Of a stretch of 39,757 nucleotides of DNA, positions 29,314 to 39,074 are shown piece by piece. How positions within the stretch are numbered: position 1 is the stretch's first letter; each line of letters opens with the position of its first letter. This DNA is from Patescibacteria group bacterium. GTDB taxonomy: Bacteria; Patescibacteriota; Minisyncoccia; UBA6257; GWB1-50-10. The notes below the pieces were generated by a model. It was given only the letters and a program-made list of their open reading frames with translations, did not search any database and had not been told where the DNA came from. The DNA lies in NCBI GenBank assembly GCA_030018585.1, contig JASEHZ010000003.1, positions 1-39,757 of the forward strand, given 5' to 3'. The translations under genes and the position numbers were made by a program.

Positions 29314-29339
29314 AAAACCCCGTTATTGAATGGGGTTTT
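29314..29339 (-). terminator. Terminator overlapping the 3' end of the FTR-like gene
   Basis: AAAACCCC and GGGGTTTT form an 8-bp stem around a 10-nt loop, followed by a T-rich stretch on the minus strand. The upstream arm lies within the last codons of the 29323-29607 gene. It separates that gene from uvrC. Confidence 0.7.
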
Positions 29340-29607
29340 GTGTATCTTTTTTCTTAAAAAACACGTGGCATCGACAATTCCCATTTTCTTTTGCTTCTTT
29401 TAATCCTTGTTCGCAGGGACACGGCCCCCGCAAAGGCTCGCAAGGACAAATTCCTCCTTTTTCTAAAATAAACTTTGCCAGACCATAATTTCCAATAGCC
29501 GGATTTTCATAATACTCGCCATGAAGAACTAAACCGTTTTCTGCTGCAACTTTTTGCAACTTTTCTAAAAATTTTTGAATTTCTTCTTCAGATATTACTT
29601 TTTCCAC
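29323..29607 (-). CDS. Ferredoxin-thioredoxin reductase catalytic-type protein
   Basis: This 94-residue protein has six cysteines in three pairs: CPC at 54-56, CPC at 63-65 and CRC-His at 78-81. This resembles the catalytic beta chain of ferredoxin:thioredoxin reductase, which holds a [4Fe-4S] cluster next to a redox disulfide. Spacing between pairs (6 and 12 residues) differs from the plant and cyanobacterial chain (16 and 8). The flanking blocks NPAIGNYGLAKFILEKGGICPCEPLRG and GNCRCHVFF are family-like. Partners (variable chain, ferredoxin) are not in the window. It lies between tgt and uvrC. Confidence 0.75.
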   Translation of the reverse strand: MEKVISEEEIQKFLEKLQKVAAENGLVLHGEYYENPAIGNYGLAKFILEKGGICPCEPLRGPCPCEQGLKEAKENGNCRCHVFFKKKDTQNPIQ

Positions 29608-29681
29608 TGTAAGCCTTTTTAATTATTAAGAATAAACTTGATCTTTGCTAATAAAAATATAATAAATTTATATGTAATTCG

Positions 29682-30830
29682 TCAAATTTTCCCCTTGGCA
29701 ATATCAAGCCTTATTTTTTCTAGCCGGTTATTAAAGAAAAAAAGATTGTGGAATGTTAAAAACTCCGGTCCGGTCGCCTCATGTGCCCGCAAAAGATGAG
29801 TAATATATCCCCGCGAATAATTATTACAAACCAAACAATCACAATTCTTATCAAGCGATTTTTTTTCTACAATACTAGAACTTAAAAATATTGATTTTGT
29901 CATATCTAACCGGCCTTCGGAAGTAAAAGCAATACCATGCCGAGCATAATGAGTGGGTAATGTGCAATCAAAAGTATCAATACCTGATTTCACAACAGAT
30001 AAAATATCATCCGGATGACCAATGCCCAAAAGATGTCGAGGTTTATTTTCCGGCAATTCCTTATTCATCCATTTAAGCATTAAAATCATATCTCTTTTTT
30101 TATTACCAAATTCTCCGCCAATACCAAAACCATTAAACGGCAATGAACCTATAAATTTAGCACTCTCAATACGTAAATCCCTATATCGTCCACCCTGAAC
30201 AATGCCGTAAAGCGCTTGTTTTGATTTTTTCACATTCAAACAAGTTTTTGCCCACGCATGCGTTCTTTTTAAAGAATTTTTTAGGTAAGCGTGTTCGGCA
30301 AAAGGCGGCGGACATTCGTCAAAAGCAAAAATAATATCAGCCTCTAACGCTTCCTGAATTTTTATAGATTCTTTGGGTCCTAAAAATAATTTTCGGCCAT
30401 CAAGATAAGAAGTAAAAAATACGCCGTCGTTTGTGATCTTTAAAAGCTTCGGCTGTTGTCCTTTTTTTATTATTCCTTTAGTTTTACTTTTAACAATTTT
30501 ATTTATTCCAAAATCCTTACCAAAACCCAAACTAAAAACCTGGAAACCGCCGGAATCAGTCATTAAAGGTTTTTTCCAATTCATAAATTTATGAAGACCG
30601 CCATGATTTTTTACCACTCTCTCACCCGGCTTTAAATGAAGATGAAAAGTATTACAAATTAAAATCTGAGTTTTGGTTTTTTTAACTGATTCGGCTGTTA
30701 ACATTTTTACTGCTGCTTGAGTCGCTACCGGCACAAAAGCCGGAGTTTCAACTTCACCATGAGAAGCTTTTAATATGCCCAAGCGGGCATTGCTTTTTTT
30801 GGATTTTTTTAAAATCTTAAACTCAATCAT
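29682..30830 (-). CDS. tgt: tRNA-guanine transglycosylase (queuosine pathway)
   Basis: Tgt swaps guanine 34 for preQ1 in GUN-anticodon tRNAs. Visible motifs: FHLHLKPGERVVKNHGGLHKFM, the substrate site DSGGFQVFSLG, the GIGGEFG loop, the nucleophile region GIDTFDCTLPTHYARHG, and the zinc site CDCLVCNNYSRGYITHLLRAHE. The 382-residue length is normal. No other queuosine genes are present here, so the base may be salvaged. It lies 9 bp after uvrA and is probably cotranscribed. Confidence 0.95.
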   Translation of the reverse strand: MIEFKILKKSKKSNARLGILKASHGEVETPAFVPVATQAAVKMLTAESVKKTKTQILICNTFHLHLKPGERVVKNHGGLHKFMNWKKPLMTDSGGFQVFSLGFGKDFGINKIVKSKTKGIIKKGQQPKLLKITNDGVFFTSYLDGRKLFLGPKESIKIQEALEADIIFAFDECPPPFAEHAYLKNSLKRTHAWAKTCLNVKKSKQALYGIVQGGRYRDLRIESAKFIGSLPFNGFGIGGEFGNKKRDMILMLKWMNKELPENKPRHLLGIGHPDDILSVVKSGIDTFDCTLPTHYARHGIAFTSEGRLDMTKSIFLSSSIVEKKSLDKNCDCLVCNNYSRGYITHLLRAHEATGPEFLTFHNLFFFNNRLEKIRLDIAKGKI

Positions 30831-30839
30831 TCTATTATT

Positions 30840-33407
30840 TTACTTTAAAACTTTCCTTAAGTATTCGCCGGTAGCGCTATTCCCCCTTCTTACTATATAT
30901 TCTGGCGGACCTTCCGCTATTATTTTACCGCCATTTTCTCCGCCGCCCGGTCCTAAATCAATTACCCAATCAGCGGTTTTTATTACATCCAAATTATGCT
31001 CAATTACTACCACAGTATTGCCTCGATTAACTAAACGATCCAAAACATCGAGCAATTTTTTAACATCAGCAAAATGAAGCCCGGTTGTCGGTTCATCAAG
31101 CAAATATAAAGTTTTCCTAGTATCACGCTTAGAAAGTTCGGCAGTTAATTTTATCCTCTGCGCCTCGCCGCCAGATAAAGTAGTCGCTGATTGTCCTAAA
31201 GTTAAATAACCCAAACCCACTTCCTCCAAAACTCTTAACCGGTCATGAAGCCATGGAATATCTTCAAAAAAATCTGCTGCTTCTTCCACAGTCATTTGAA
31301 GAACATCATAAATATTCTTACCCTCGCCCCTCCACTTTTTGCCGGACAAAATGTGGGAGGGTAAATATTCAACTTCCAATGTTTCCCGATCAAAACGCTT
31401 GCCTTTGCAAATGTCACAAACAACATAAACTGTTGGCAAAAAATGCATTTCAATCGCTATCGTGCCGTGACCCTCGCAGTTTTCGCAACGGCCGCCCCGA
31501 ACATTAAAACTAAACCGACCCGGCTTATAACCTCTTACTCGGGCGTCCTCGGTTGCGGCAAATAAATCTCTGATAAAAGTCCAGGCGCCGACATAAGTAG
31601 CCGGATTTGAACGCGGCGTCCTTCCAATCGGCGACTGGTCAATATTAATAATCCGATTGATATATTCCAAGCCCAAAATCGTTTTGTGAACGCCGACTTT
31701 AAAATTCGCGCCGTTGAATTTGTTGGCTAAAGTTTTATACAAAACATCGTAAATCAAAGTGCTTTTCCCGGAACCGGAAACTCCGGTCACGGCCACAAAT
31801 CTCCGAAGCGGAATATTAACATTGATATTTTGAAGATTATTTTCGCTCGCGCCTTTAATTTTTATAAATTCGTGACCGCTAGTCGGTGGATTTGGTACGG
31901 CTCGCCTTTTTTTCGGCACTTCTATAAATTCCTTGCCGCGTAAATAATCTAAAGTTAAAGATTTCTGCTTGTTGTCTTTAATAATTTGAGGAATTGAACC
32001 TTCTGCCACTATAAAACCGCCATGAATACCGGCCCCCGGCCCGATATCAACTAAATAATCTGAAGCGCGGATCGTTTCCTCGTCATGCTCGACCACCACT
32101 ACGGTATTGCCTAAATCACGCAAATCATGAAGCGTGGAAATTAACTTGGCATTATCGCGTTGATGAAGGCCAATAGTCGGTTCGTCAAGAATGTAAATCG
32201 TACCTGTTAATCTTGAGCCGATTTGCGATGCCAGACGAATACGCTGCGCTTCCCCGCCGGATAAAGTGCCGGCCTTTCGATCAAGCGTTAAATAGTCAAG
32301 CCCGACATCAATTAAAAATTTAAGGCGGTTTCTTATTTCTTTTAACGGTAATTCGGCGATTTCTTTAAATTTGCTGTCTTTCAAATTTATCAGTTTTTCA
32401 AAAAAATCAAAACTTTCTGAAATAGAAAAAGCGGTTATGGTCGCAATGTTTTTATCTTTAATCAGAACATTTAGAGATTCTTCTTTTAATCTCTTGCCCA
32501 AACATTTAGGGCATGACGCTTCTGACCAAATTGTTTCCACACCCAAGCCATGACACGCTTCGCAAGCGCCATAAGGACTGTTAAAAGAAAAAAGCCGCGG
32601 TTCAATCTCTGGAAAAGAAAAACCGTCATGCGGACAAGTAAATTTTGCCGAAAGCGAAGTCTCCTCTTCAGTAATAATAGTCACCACATCATTGCCGTAC
32701 TTTAAAGCCGTTTCAATGGCTTCGGAAAGGCGCAACCGATTGTCTTTTTCATTAAAATCAATGCCCGTGGGCATCCGATCAATCACGAGCTCAATTGTGT
32801 GTTGCTTGTATCGGTCAAGTTCAATCCGATCGCGCAAAGAATAAAACTTTCCATCAATGCGAATTTCGGAAAATCCTGAATTTAAAAAATCATAAAGCAT
32901 TTGATAATACTCGCCTTTCCGCCCACGAACAACTGGTGATAAAACTACCATATTCCGGCCGGAATTATTTTGTTTAGAAATATTAATTGCCACATCAACA
33001 ATTTCTTCATTGGTCATTTTTTTTATTTCTTTGCCGCATTTTGGACAATAGGGTTTCCCCACGCGCGCGAAAAGCACACGGAGATAATCGTAGATTTCCG
33101 TTACGGTCGCGACCGTTGAACGAGGATTGTGGGAATGACTTTTCTGATCAATTGAGATTGCCGGACTTAACCCCTCGATTTCATCAACATCCGGCTTATC
33201 AAGCCGACCCAAAAATTGCCTAGCATAAGCAGAAAGAGACTCAATGTAACGGCGCTGACCTTCAGCAAAAATCGTGTCATATGCCAAGCTGGACTTCCCC
33301 GAACCAGAAAGCCCGGTAAAAACTATCATTTTCCCGCGCGGGATTTCTAAATTTATATTTTTCAGATTATGCTCTCTTGCTCCTTTAATTTTTATAAAAT
33401 CGTTCAT
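30840..33407 (-). CDS. uvrA: Excinuclease ATPase subunit UvrA
   Basis: UvrA is the damage-sensing ABC ATPase of nucleotide excision repair. The first Walker A GLSGSGKSS is at 32-40 and the second in VTGVSGSGKSTLIYDVLY. Both signatures are present (LSGGEAQRIRLASQIGS, LSGGEAQRIKLTAELSK). Zinc ligands are visible in CPKCGK, CPHDGFSFPE...CEACHGLG...CPKCLGK and CENCEGHG...CDICKGKRF. The 855 residues are slightly below the usual 930-960 because loops are shorter. It is separated from uvrB by the foreign-looking propeller gene. A small CCCCTT/AAGGGG hairpin (33435-33458) lies in its leader. Confidence 0.97.
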   Translation of the reverse strand: MNDFIKIKGAREHNLKNINLEIPRGKMIVFTGLSGSGKSSLAYDTIFAEGQRRYIESLSAYARQFLGRLDKPDVDEIEGLSPAISIDQKSHSHNPRSTVATVTEIYDYLRVLFARVGKPYCPKCGKEIKKMTNEEIVDVAINISKQNNSGRNMVVLSPVVRGRKGEYYQMLYDFLNSGFSEIRIDGKFYSLRDRIELDRYKQHTIELVIDRMPTGIDFNEKDNRLRLSEAIETALKYGNDVVTIITEEETSLSAKFTCPHDGFSFPEIEPRLFSFNSPYGACEACHGLGVETIWSEASCPKCLGKRLKEESLNVLIKDKNIATITAFSISESFDFFEKLINLKDSKFKEIAELPLKEIRNRLKFLIDVGLDYLTLDRKAGTLSGGEAQRIRLASQIGSRLTGTIYILDEPTIGLHQRDNAKLISTLHDLRDLGNTVVVVEHDEETIRASDYLVDIGPGAGIHGGFIVAEGSIPQIIKDNKQKSLTLDYLRGKEFIEVPKKRRAVPNPPTSGHEFIKIKGASENNLQNINVNIPLRRFVAVTGVSGSGKSTLIYDVLYKTLANKFNGANFKVGVHKTILGLEYINRIINIDQSPIGRTPRSNPATYVGAWTFIRDLFAATEDARVRGYKPGRFSFNVRGGRCENCEGHGTIAIEMHFLPTVYVVCDICKGKRFDRETLEVEYLPSHILSGKKWRGEGKNIYDVLQMTVEEAADFFEDIPWLHDRLRVLEEVGLGYLTLGQSATTLSGGEAQRIKLTAELSKRDTRKTLYLLDEPTTGLHFADVKKLLDVLDRLVNRGNTVVVIEHNLDVIKTADWVIDLGPGGGENGGKIIAEGPPEYIVRRGNSATGEYLRKVLK

Positions 33408-33475
33408 TGTTTTTTAAAACAAAACGCATAAATGCCCCTTTCTTAAAACTCTAAGGGGTATGCAATCAAACCTTA

Positions 33476-33618
33476 CCCAGTAGAAGAACTGTGATTACAA
33501 TTCCTCTTTAACTAAAAGATTATATTGTTTTAAAAATAAGAGCAAGTATAAATTAATTTTTGTCTTTAAAGAATCAAAAAAAGAATTGAGCTAAAACTAT
33601 CACAGTTTCTCTACTGGG
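33476..33618. repeat. 143-bp inverted-repeat element, copy 2 of the CCCAGTAG family
   Basis: Arms of 20 bp at 33476-33495 and 33599-33618 match at 18 of 20 positions around a 103-bp AT-rich core. Outer ends CCCAGTAG and CTACTGGG, plus a following AGAA, are shared with the 141-bp element at 6832-6972. It lies between the broken propeller gene and uvrA. The rest of the 33408-33709 gap holds the uvrA leader hairpin and a terminator. Confidence 0.75.
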
Positions 33619-33657
33619 TTTAGAATAAAACATTAAAAAGTCAAACAACTTTACAAA

Positions 33658-33689
33658 AAAGCCAATCTATATTTAGTTGGATTGGCTTT
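33658..33689 (-). terminator. Terminator after the propeller pseudogene
   Basis: AAAGCCAATC and GATTGGCTTT form a 10-bp stem. Six T follow on the minus strand. It lies 21 bp past the stop. Confidence 0.8.
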
Positions 33690-33709
33690 AAACAATCTGC
33701 AAATCAATG

Positions 33710-35098
33710 TTATTTCAGCAGCAACATTTTTTTAACTTTAGTATAAGAAATTCTTTGAGTCTCTGCATTCTCTATAATAATTTTATAATAGTAAATGCTC
33801 GATGGAAGACCAGAACCATCAAATTCCATGTCATTAAACCCGCTACTAAACTGTTCCTGTTCAGCTAATATTACAACTTCCTGCCCAAGTGTGTTGTAAA
33901 CCCTCATAGTTACCAACGCATCTTCAGCAAGCTCAAAAGTAATTACTGTCGTTGGATTGAATGGATTAGGATAATTTTGATGCAACGAGAATAAAACTGG
34001 TTCATCATTTGTATTAAACCAAACAAACCGCTTGTAATTTGTAAAAGAAATTGGATTCGCGCTTCGATAAATTCCTCCCAACCCTCCAGCGAATATATAT
34101 CCCAATGGACTGGTAGCAAGCGAAAATACCTGCGGGTTTGAAATAGAAAAACCACTCATCAAAGATTCCTAGGTTACTCCGAAGTCTGCAGTTCTGTAAA
34201 TCTTGAATTCTTCGCCCTCAACCATTTGCACATAAATATTATCGTTCGGATCAATATGCAATACATACCAATGTCTGCCGCCCGTAGGAAAAGAAAGAGA
34301 AATGGGAAGAGGAATTTGTTGAAATTTACGAACCGCATACTGATACCGTATTAATCGATTTCCTTGCACCAAAGCAAAAATATCGCCTTTTGAATTTACT
34401 CCAAGAGCAAAACAATCTCTCGGGTGACGGAATCCCGGTCTGGAAAGTGACCTAAAAACAGTCTTATCACCCGACGATTTCCGAAGAGAATAATGGATTC
34501 CTCTATTTGTCCCAAGATAAACTTTTCCATCTGGATGAAAAAGCATATCACTTAATGATCGAATAGCATACACTTTAAAATCATCTAGCCAAGTATTACC
34601 ATTATCAATTGATGTATAAATTCTGGCGCCAATACGATTTTTCAAAACCCCAAGGAAAAGATGTCCGCTCGAATCTATAACCATATCTACAATAGGCCAC
34701 CAAGGTCGACCATCACGATCCCGTACCCCCGGTGGAGTAACGAGCTCAATCCACGTTATCCCGCTATCGCTAGACCGAAAAAGTCTATGAAAAGTAGCCG
34801 CATAAAGATCTCCATTCTTTTGATTCAACGCTAATTTTCTTACATTTTGCGCAAACATGTTCGTCCACGTTTGCCCATTATCTGAAGAACGCAATATCCC
34901 TCTAAAAGGTATGGCTATTTCACTTCCATCTCCACAAGCAGCGAAAATGTCTCCATTTGGATAAAAGAGAAAATCTTGAACATTCAAAAACGAACTATCT
35001 AATTGTTGCCAGAAATTTACTTGTTGAGCAACTACCATAGAAGACCCTAACCACACAATAACAATAAGTAGCGTTAAAAAAACAACAAAGCATTTCAT
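33710..35098 (-). pseudogene. Secreted beta-propeller with T9SS sorting domain, split by an in-frame TAG
   Basis: One reading frame is interrupted once, by TAG at 34169-34171. The 5' part (34172-35098, 309 residues) has a signal peptide (MKCFVVFLTLLIVIVWLGSS...VVA) and Asp-box repeats SSDNGQTW, SSDSGITW and SIDNGNTW. The fourth box reads TADFGVT-stop-ESL: a single G-to-A change in a TGG Trp codon explains it. The 3' part (33710-34168) resumes in frame with ATSPLGYIFAGGLGGIYRS and ends in a type IX secretion (por) sorting domain, PNPFNPTTVITFELAEDALV to KVKKMLLLK. Such domains belong to Bacteroidota-type bacteria. No T9SS genes are present here, so recent transfer is likely. Confidence 0.85.
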
Positions 35099-35242
35099 AA
35101 CTATTCCCTTTCTTTTTATTTTATTAAGTTGTAAATACTAATGCGAAATCACTATAACAACATTAGCAGATGATCTATTAAGATGGTAGTTTATCCTCTA
35201 CCTTTGTCAAATACGAAAAAAGTACAAAACGACCGCAAAAAA

Positions 35243-37237
35243 TTACAATTTTTTAGACAACTTTTTAACTTCTTCCCGCAAAATCGTAGCCAACTCAAAA
35301 TCTAACCCTTTCGCCACTTCCAACATTTCTTTTTCTTTCTTATTAATCAACTCTTTAAGCGCGGATTTTGATTTTGGAATCGGTTTTGTTTCTAAATCCA
35401 GAATTTCTTGAACCGGAATAATATCGCTTATTTTTTTCTCAATTGTTTTAGGCGTAATTTTATGTTTTTTATTATAAGCGAATTGGAGCTTGCGCCGCCT
35501 TTCGGTTTCCCGAAACGCCCGCTTAATTGAACCAGTAATATTATCAGCGTAAATCAAAACCTCGCCTTTTACATTTCTTGCGGCTCGGCCAATTGTTTGG
35601 ATAAGCGAGGTTTCGCTCCGCAAAAAACCCTCTTTATCAGCGTCAAGAATCGCCACGAGCGACACTTCCGGTAAATCCAGACCCTCACGCAATAAATTAA
35701 CTCCCACCAAAACATCGAAATTTCCTTTACGCAAATTAGTTAAAATCTTAATCCGATCAAGAGTTTTAACATCGCTATGTAAATAAGCAACCTTAATTTT
35801 AAGATTTTCAATATAAGCGCTTAAATCCTCGGCCATTTTCTTGGTTAAAGTAGTTATAAGAACTCTTTCTTTTCCGTTTGTTTGCGAACCAACCCGGTTT
35901 TTAATCATTAAAATCAAATCATCTACTTGGCCACGCGCCGGCCGAATAATAATTTTCGGATCAACAAGCCCGGTTGGCCTGATAATTTGTTCAATAATTT
36001 GTTCGCTTTTTTCTTTTTCATAAGAAGCGGGCGTAGCCGAAGTATAAATTACTTGATTAATCTTTTTTTCAAATTCATTGAATCTTAACGGCCGATTATC
36101 AGCCGCTGAAGGCAAACGAAAACCGAATTCTATCAAAGTTTTTTTTCGCGAAGCATCACCTTCGTACATGCCGCTAAGCTGCGGAATAGTAACATGAGAT
36201 TCATCAATAACAGTTAAAAAATGTTTGGGAAAATAATTAAGAAGCGTATCCGGCGGATCGCCTTCGTTACGACCCGAAAGATGGCGAGAATAATTCTCAA
36301 TGCCATTGCAATAACCGATTTCTTTAATCATTGCCAAGTCAAATTTAGTCCGCCGCTCAAGCCGTTCAGCTTCCAAATACTTGCCTTGCGATTCAAAAAA
36401 CTTTAGACGAGTTCTTAATTCTTCTTTTATAGCTTGAATTGCTCGTTCACGATCAAGCGGCGGCGTAATAAAATGTTTTGCCGGCGCAATAAAAATCTCT
36501 TTTAATTTCGGCGTCTTACCGATTTGAAATCCCTTAACCGGGTTAACTTCGTATATTTCTTCAATGATCTTGCTTTGCACAGGATTTGCCGGATCGTTTT
36601 TTAATTTAAAAGCGTAAATAACTTCCCGATCTGGCGGCATAATTTCCCAATTATCGCCTCTTAACCTGAAAGTGCCGCGTTTTAAATCAGCAATCGTCCG
36701 CGTAAATTGCAATTCAATAAGCTTTTTTACAAATTCAGCTCTTAAAATTTTGTCACCAATTTTAAAATTAAAAATATTCTCGGCGTAGATTTGCGGCGCG
36801 CCAAGACCATAAATACAAGAAACCGAAGCAACCACAATAACGTCTTTTCTGGTTAAAAGCGCAGTTGTCGCCGCGTGACGAAGCTTATCAATCTCATCAT
36901 TAATTGTCGCTTCTTTGCCAATATAAGTATCAGATACGGGCAAATAAGCTTCTGGCTGGTAATAATCATAATAAGAAACAAAATAATTAACTGAATTTTC
37001 TGGAAAAAGTTCACGAAATTCATTGCATAACTGGGCGGCCAAAGTTTTATTGTGAGCAATCACAAGGGTTGATTTGTTAAATTCCGCGATAACATTAGCT
37101 ATAGTAAAGGTTTTCCCGGAACCAGTAACGCCCAAAAGCACTTGGTTTTTAAATCCTTTTTTTAACCCTTGATTTAACTTTTTAATAGCCGAGGGTTGAT
37201 CACCGGCTGGTTTGTATTTTGAGACAAGCTTAAACAT
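35243..37237 (-). CDS. uvrB: Excinuclease helicase subunit UvrB
   Basis: UvrB verifies the lesion after UvrA loads it and recruits UvrC. Walker A GVTGSGKT is at 36-43, the beta-hairpin region includes YYDYYQPEAYLP, Walker B-like IDESHVTIPQLSGMYEGD and helicase motifs VIYTSATPA and IQTIGRAARN follow, and the UvrC-binding UVR motif closes the protein (KEKEMLEVAKGLDFELATILREEVKKL). The 664-residue length is standard. It has no promoter I can support; a terminator of the upstream cohesin-like gene precedes it. Confidence 0.97.
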   Translation of the reverse strand: MFKLVSKYKPAGDQPSAIKKLNQGLKKGFKNQVLLGVTGSGKTFTIANVIAEFNKSTLVIAHNKTLAAQLCNEFRELFPENSVNYFVSYYDYYQPEAYLPVSDTYIGKEATINDEIDKLRHAATTALLTRKDVIVVASVSCIYGLGAPQIYAENIFNFKIGDKILRAEFVKKLIELQFTRTIADLKRGTFRLRGDNWEIMPPDREVIYAFKLKNDPANPVQSKIIEEIYEVNPVKGFQIGKTPKLKEIFIAPAKHFITPPLDRERAIQAIKEELRTRLKFFESQGKYLEAERLERRTKFDLAMIKEIGYCNGIENYSRHLSGRNEGDPPDTLLNYFPKHFLTVIDESHVTIPQLSGMYEGDASRKKTLIEFGFRLPSAADNRPLRFNEFEKKINQVIYTSATPASYEKEKSEQIIEQIIRPTGLVDPKIIIRPARGQVDDLILMIKNRVGSQTNGKERVLITTLTKKMAEDLSAYIENLKIKVAYLHSDVKTLDRIKILTNLRKGNFDVLVGVNLLREGLDLPEVSLVAILDADKEGFLRSETSLIQTIGRAARNVKGEVLIYADNITGSIKRAFRETERRRKLQFAYNKKHKITPKTIEKKISDIIPVQEILDLETKPIPKSKSALKELINKKEKEMLEVAKGLDFELATILREEVKKLSKKL

Positions 37238-37278
37238 ACTCTTTAATTAAGAGCTTTTTGAAAAAATAATCAAATTAA

Positions 37279-37308
37279 TCCTCCCATCTTTCCGCAAAGA
37301 TGGGAGGA
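37279..37308 (-). terminator. Strong terminator between the cohesin-like gene and uvrB
   Basis: TCCTCCCATCTTT and its exact reverse complement enclose a 4-nt loop, and a T-rich stretch follows on the minus strand. An extra GATGGGAGG copy next to it (37316-37324) could form an alternative pairing with the same arm. Confidence 0.75.
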
Positions 37309-37325
37309 TAAAAAAGATGGGAGGG

Positions 37326-39074
37326 TTAAATTTTATCCAGATCTTTTAATTCCGATTCAATATCTTCTTTTACTTCTTCAATGTCTTTTTCTAAATGTTT
37401 TCTTTTTGCTTTTTGAGTGCTCGCGCTAAGATCAACGGTTCCACTAGCAGTTTCATCAAGGTCTTTTTCAAGATGCTGGATATCTGATTTAAGCTTGCTT
37501 CTAAAACTTTTTAATTCGTGCATAAAACGGCGACGAAACATTAATACCCTTGAATAAACAAAATAAAAAACCACAACAATTACGCCGAGTATAAGAATGC
37601 TGCCGACAATAACTGTTCCGTACTCCCCTAGAATTTTAAGCACTCCTTCTGCCCAGCCGCCAACTCTAACTTTGATTCTCTCCGTTTCCTCGCTTAACGC
37701 CCCTCTTAGATCGATTAATTGAGAATATAACTCATAATCTCCGTTTTTAAGCGAAGAATTAAAATCTCCTTTCCATTTTCCTTGTTCATCTACCGGCGTC
37801 TTAAAATTCACAACCCGATCGCCTTTTCGCAAAAAAATCAAAACTTCCATTAAATTATCATACGTACTCGGCAATGCTTCTCCTTCAATATATAAAGATT
37901 GCTGGGGCGGATTAAATTTAGACGGATATTTTTTAATAACTGGTTTTTTTAACGAGGTGATTTGAATTAAAAGATTAGATTCCTGATAATTTCCCGCTAA
38001 ATCATAAGCTTTTACAACCACAAAATGATTGCCCGGCAACTGGACCGGAAGCACATATTGGTCATCTTTTTTAAGAGTATTGGCGTCAATCCATGGTTTG
38101 CTACCGACTTTAACAAGGTAATTTAAAATACCCGAAACTTTATCAGTCGCGGAGAACTGAAGAATTGGCTTAGGATTAGTTGGATCTTCATTATCCCCAC
38201 GAGTCACAGAAAAAACTTCCGGCGGTGTCCGATCAATTTTTACTACTCGCCGCGCAACCGGTCCCCAAGTACCGCCTGAATCTCTAAATCTCGCATAAAA
38301 ATACCAAATACCGTCTTTAAATTTATTAAGATCGTATTTTGTTTGAGAAACCAATCCTTTGCTTACAGCCAGCAATGAATAATTTGAGTTATTAACAAAA
38401 GCATAGCTTACGCCGGAAACATTTTCGGATAAAACCCAAGAAACTTCCAATAATTGGCTGTTATACCATTTATTTTCGTCGAGGTGAGTTTTTGAACTAA
38501 TAACCGGCTTTGACGGCAATCCAAGTGTTTCTTCCGAAGGCTTATCTTCCAAAATAACCTGAGGCATCGGCAAAACCGTAGCGCTAATTTTATACAATGT
38601 TTCCCGAGTTGAATTTAAAACATTCGTGCCCATTCCATCATTAGCTAAAATCGCGCCGCTTGTAAGTTGAAACGAGGCCTGTCCTTCGCCCACGGTTTTG
38701 AAATTTATTGAAATAACTTTGCCGTTTGAACCAGTAAACCCGGGCGAAGGCAATCCGCCGCCAAAAGAAATCGTGCCTTCGGTATTTGAAAACACCGGTT
38801 CTTGAGACCAAAATTTAAAAATTGAACCGGCCGTAGAAACGCTTTCAACTTTCAAATATCTGAATGGAAAAGAAATTATTCCTTCGGCCGCGTTTATTGA
38901 AACGCCTTCGCTATTAACCGATAAAACCACCGAGAAACGCGCGCCGCTGTCATAAGAACCAGAAGCCGGCGAAAAATCAAAACTGGCAGCAAAAACTTTA
39001 GTTGCAAATACCGACGAAAAAACGACAGACGCCAACCCTGCAATTAAGAATGTTTTGATTTTTTTATTTTCCAT
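37326..39074 (-). CDS. Secreted cohesin/Ig-like protein with C-terminal membrane anchor
   Basis: This 582-residue surface protein has a signal peptide (to about residue 29, ending VFA-AS). A cohesin-like domain follows (about 30-165, SGARFSVVLSVNSEGVSINAAEGIISFPF...ILANDGMGTNVL), then Ig-like or fibronectin-like repeats (WGPVARRVVKIDRTPPEVFSV, VVVKAYDLAGNYQESNLLI). One membrane helix (about 488-512, VIVGSILILGVIVVVFYFVY) precedes a cytoplasmic coiled coil of about 70 charged residues. The anchor keeps the domains outside the cell and the coiled coil inside. It overlaps the upstream gene by 31 bp, so translation is coupled. Ligand unknown. Confidence 0.82.
   Translation of the reverse strand: MENKKIKTFLIAGLASVVFSSVFATKVFAASFDFSPASGSYDSGARFSVVLSVNSEGVSINAAEGIISFPFRYLKVESVSTAGSIFKFWSQEPVFSNTEGTISFGGGLPSPGFTGSNGKVISINFKTVGEGQASFQLTSGAILANDGMGTNVLNSTRETLYKISATVLPMPQVILEDKPSEETLGLPSKPVISSKTHLDENKWYNSQLLEVSWVLSENVSGVSYAFVNNSNYSLLAVSKGLVSQTKYDLNKFKDGIWYFYARFRDSGGTWGPVARRVVKIDRTPPEVFSVTRGDNEDPTNPKPILQFSATDKVSGILNYLVKVGSKPWIDANTLKKDDQYVLPVQLPGNHFVVVKAYDLAGNYQESNLLIQITSLKKPVIKKYPSKFNPPQQSLYIEGEALPSTYDNLMEVLIFLRKGDRVVNFKTPVDEQGKWKGDFNSSLKNGDYELYSQLIDLRGALSEETERIKVRVGGWAEGVLKILGEYGTVIVGSILILGVIVVVFYFVYSRVLMFRRRFMHELKSFRSKLKSDIQHLEKDLDETASGTVDLSASTQKAKRKHLEKDIEEVKEDIESELKDLDKI

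Noticed and set aside
34169-34171. TAG as a recoded sense codon
   Set aside because: One isolated TAG on a Trp position is better explained by a point mutation, and the 164-residue gene at 20738 stops with TAG.
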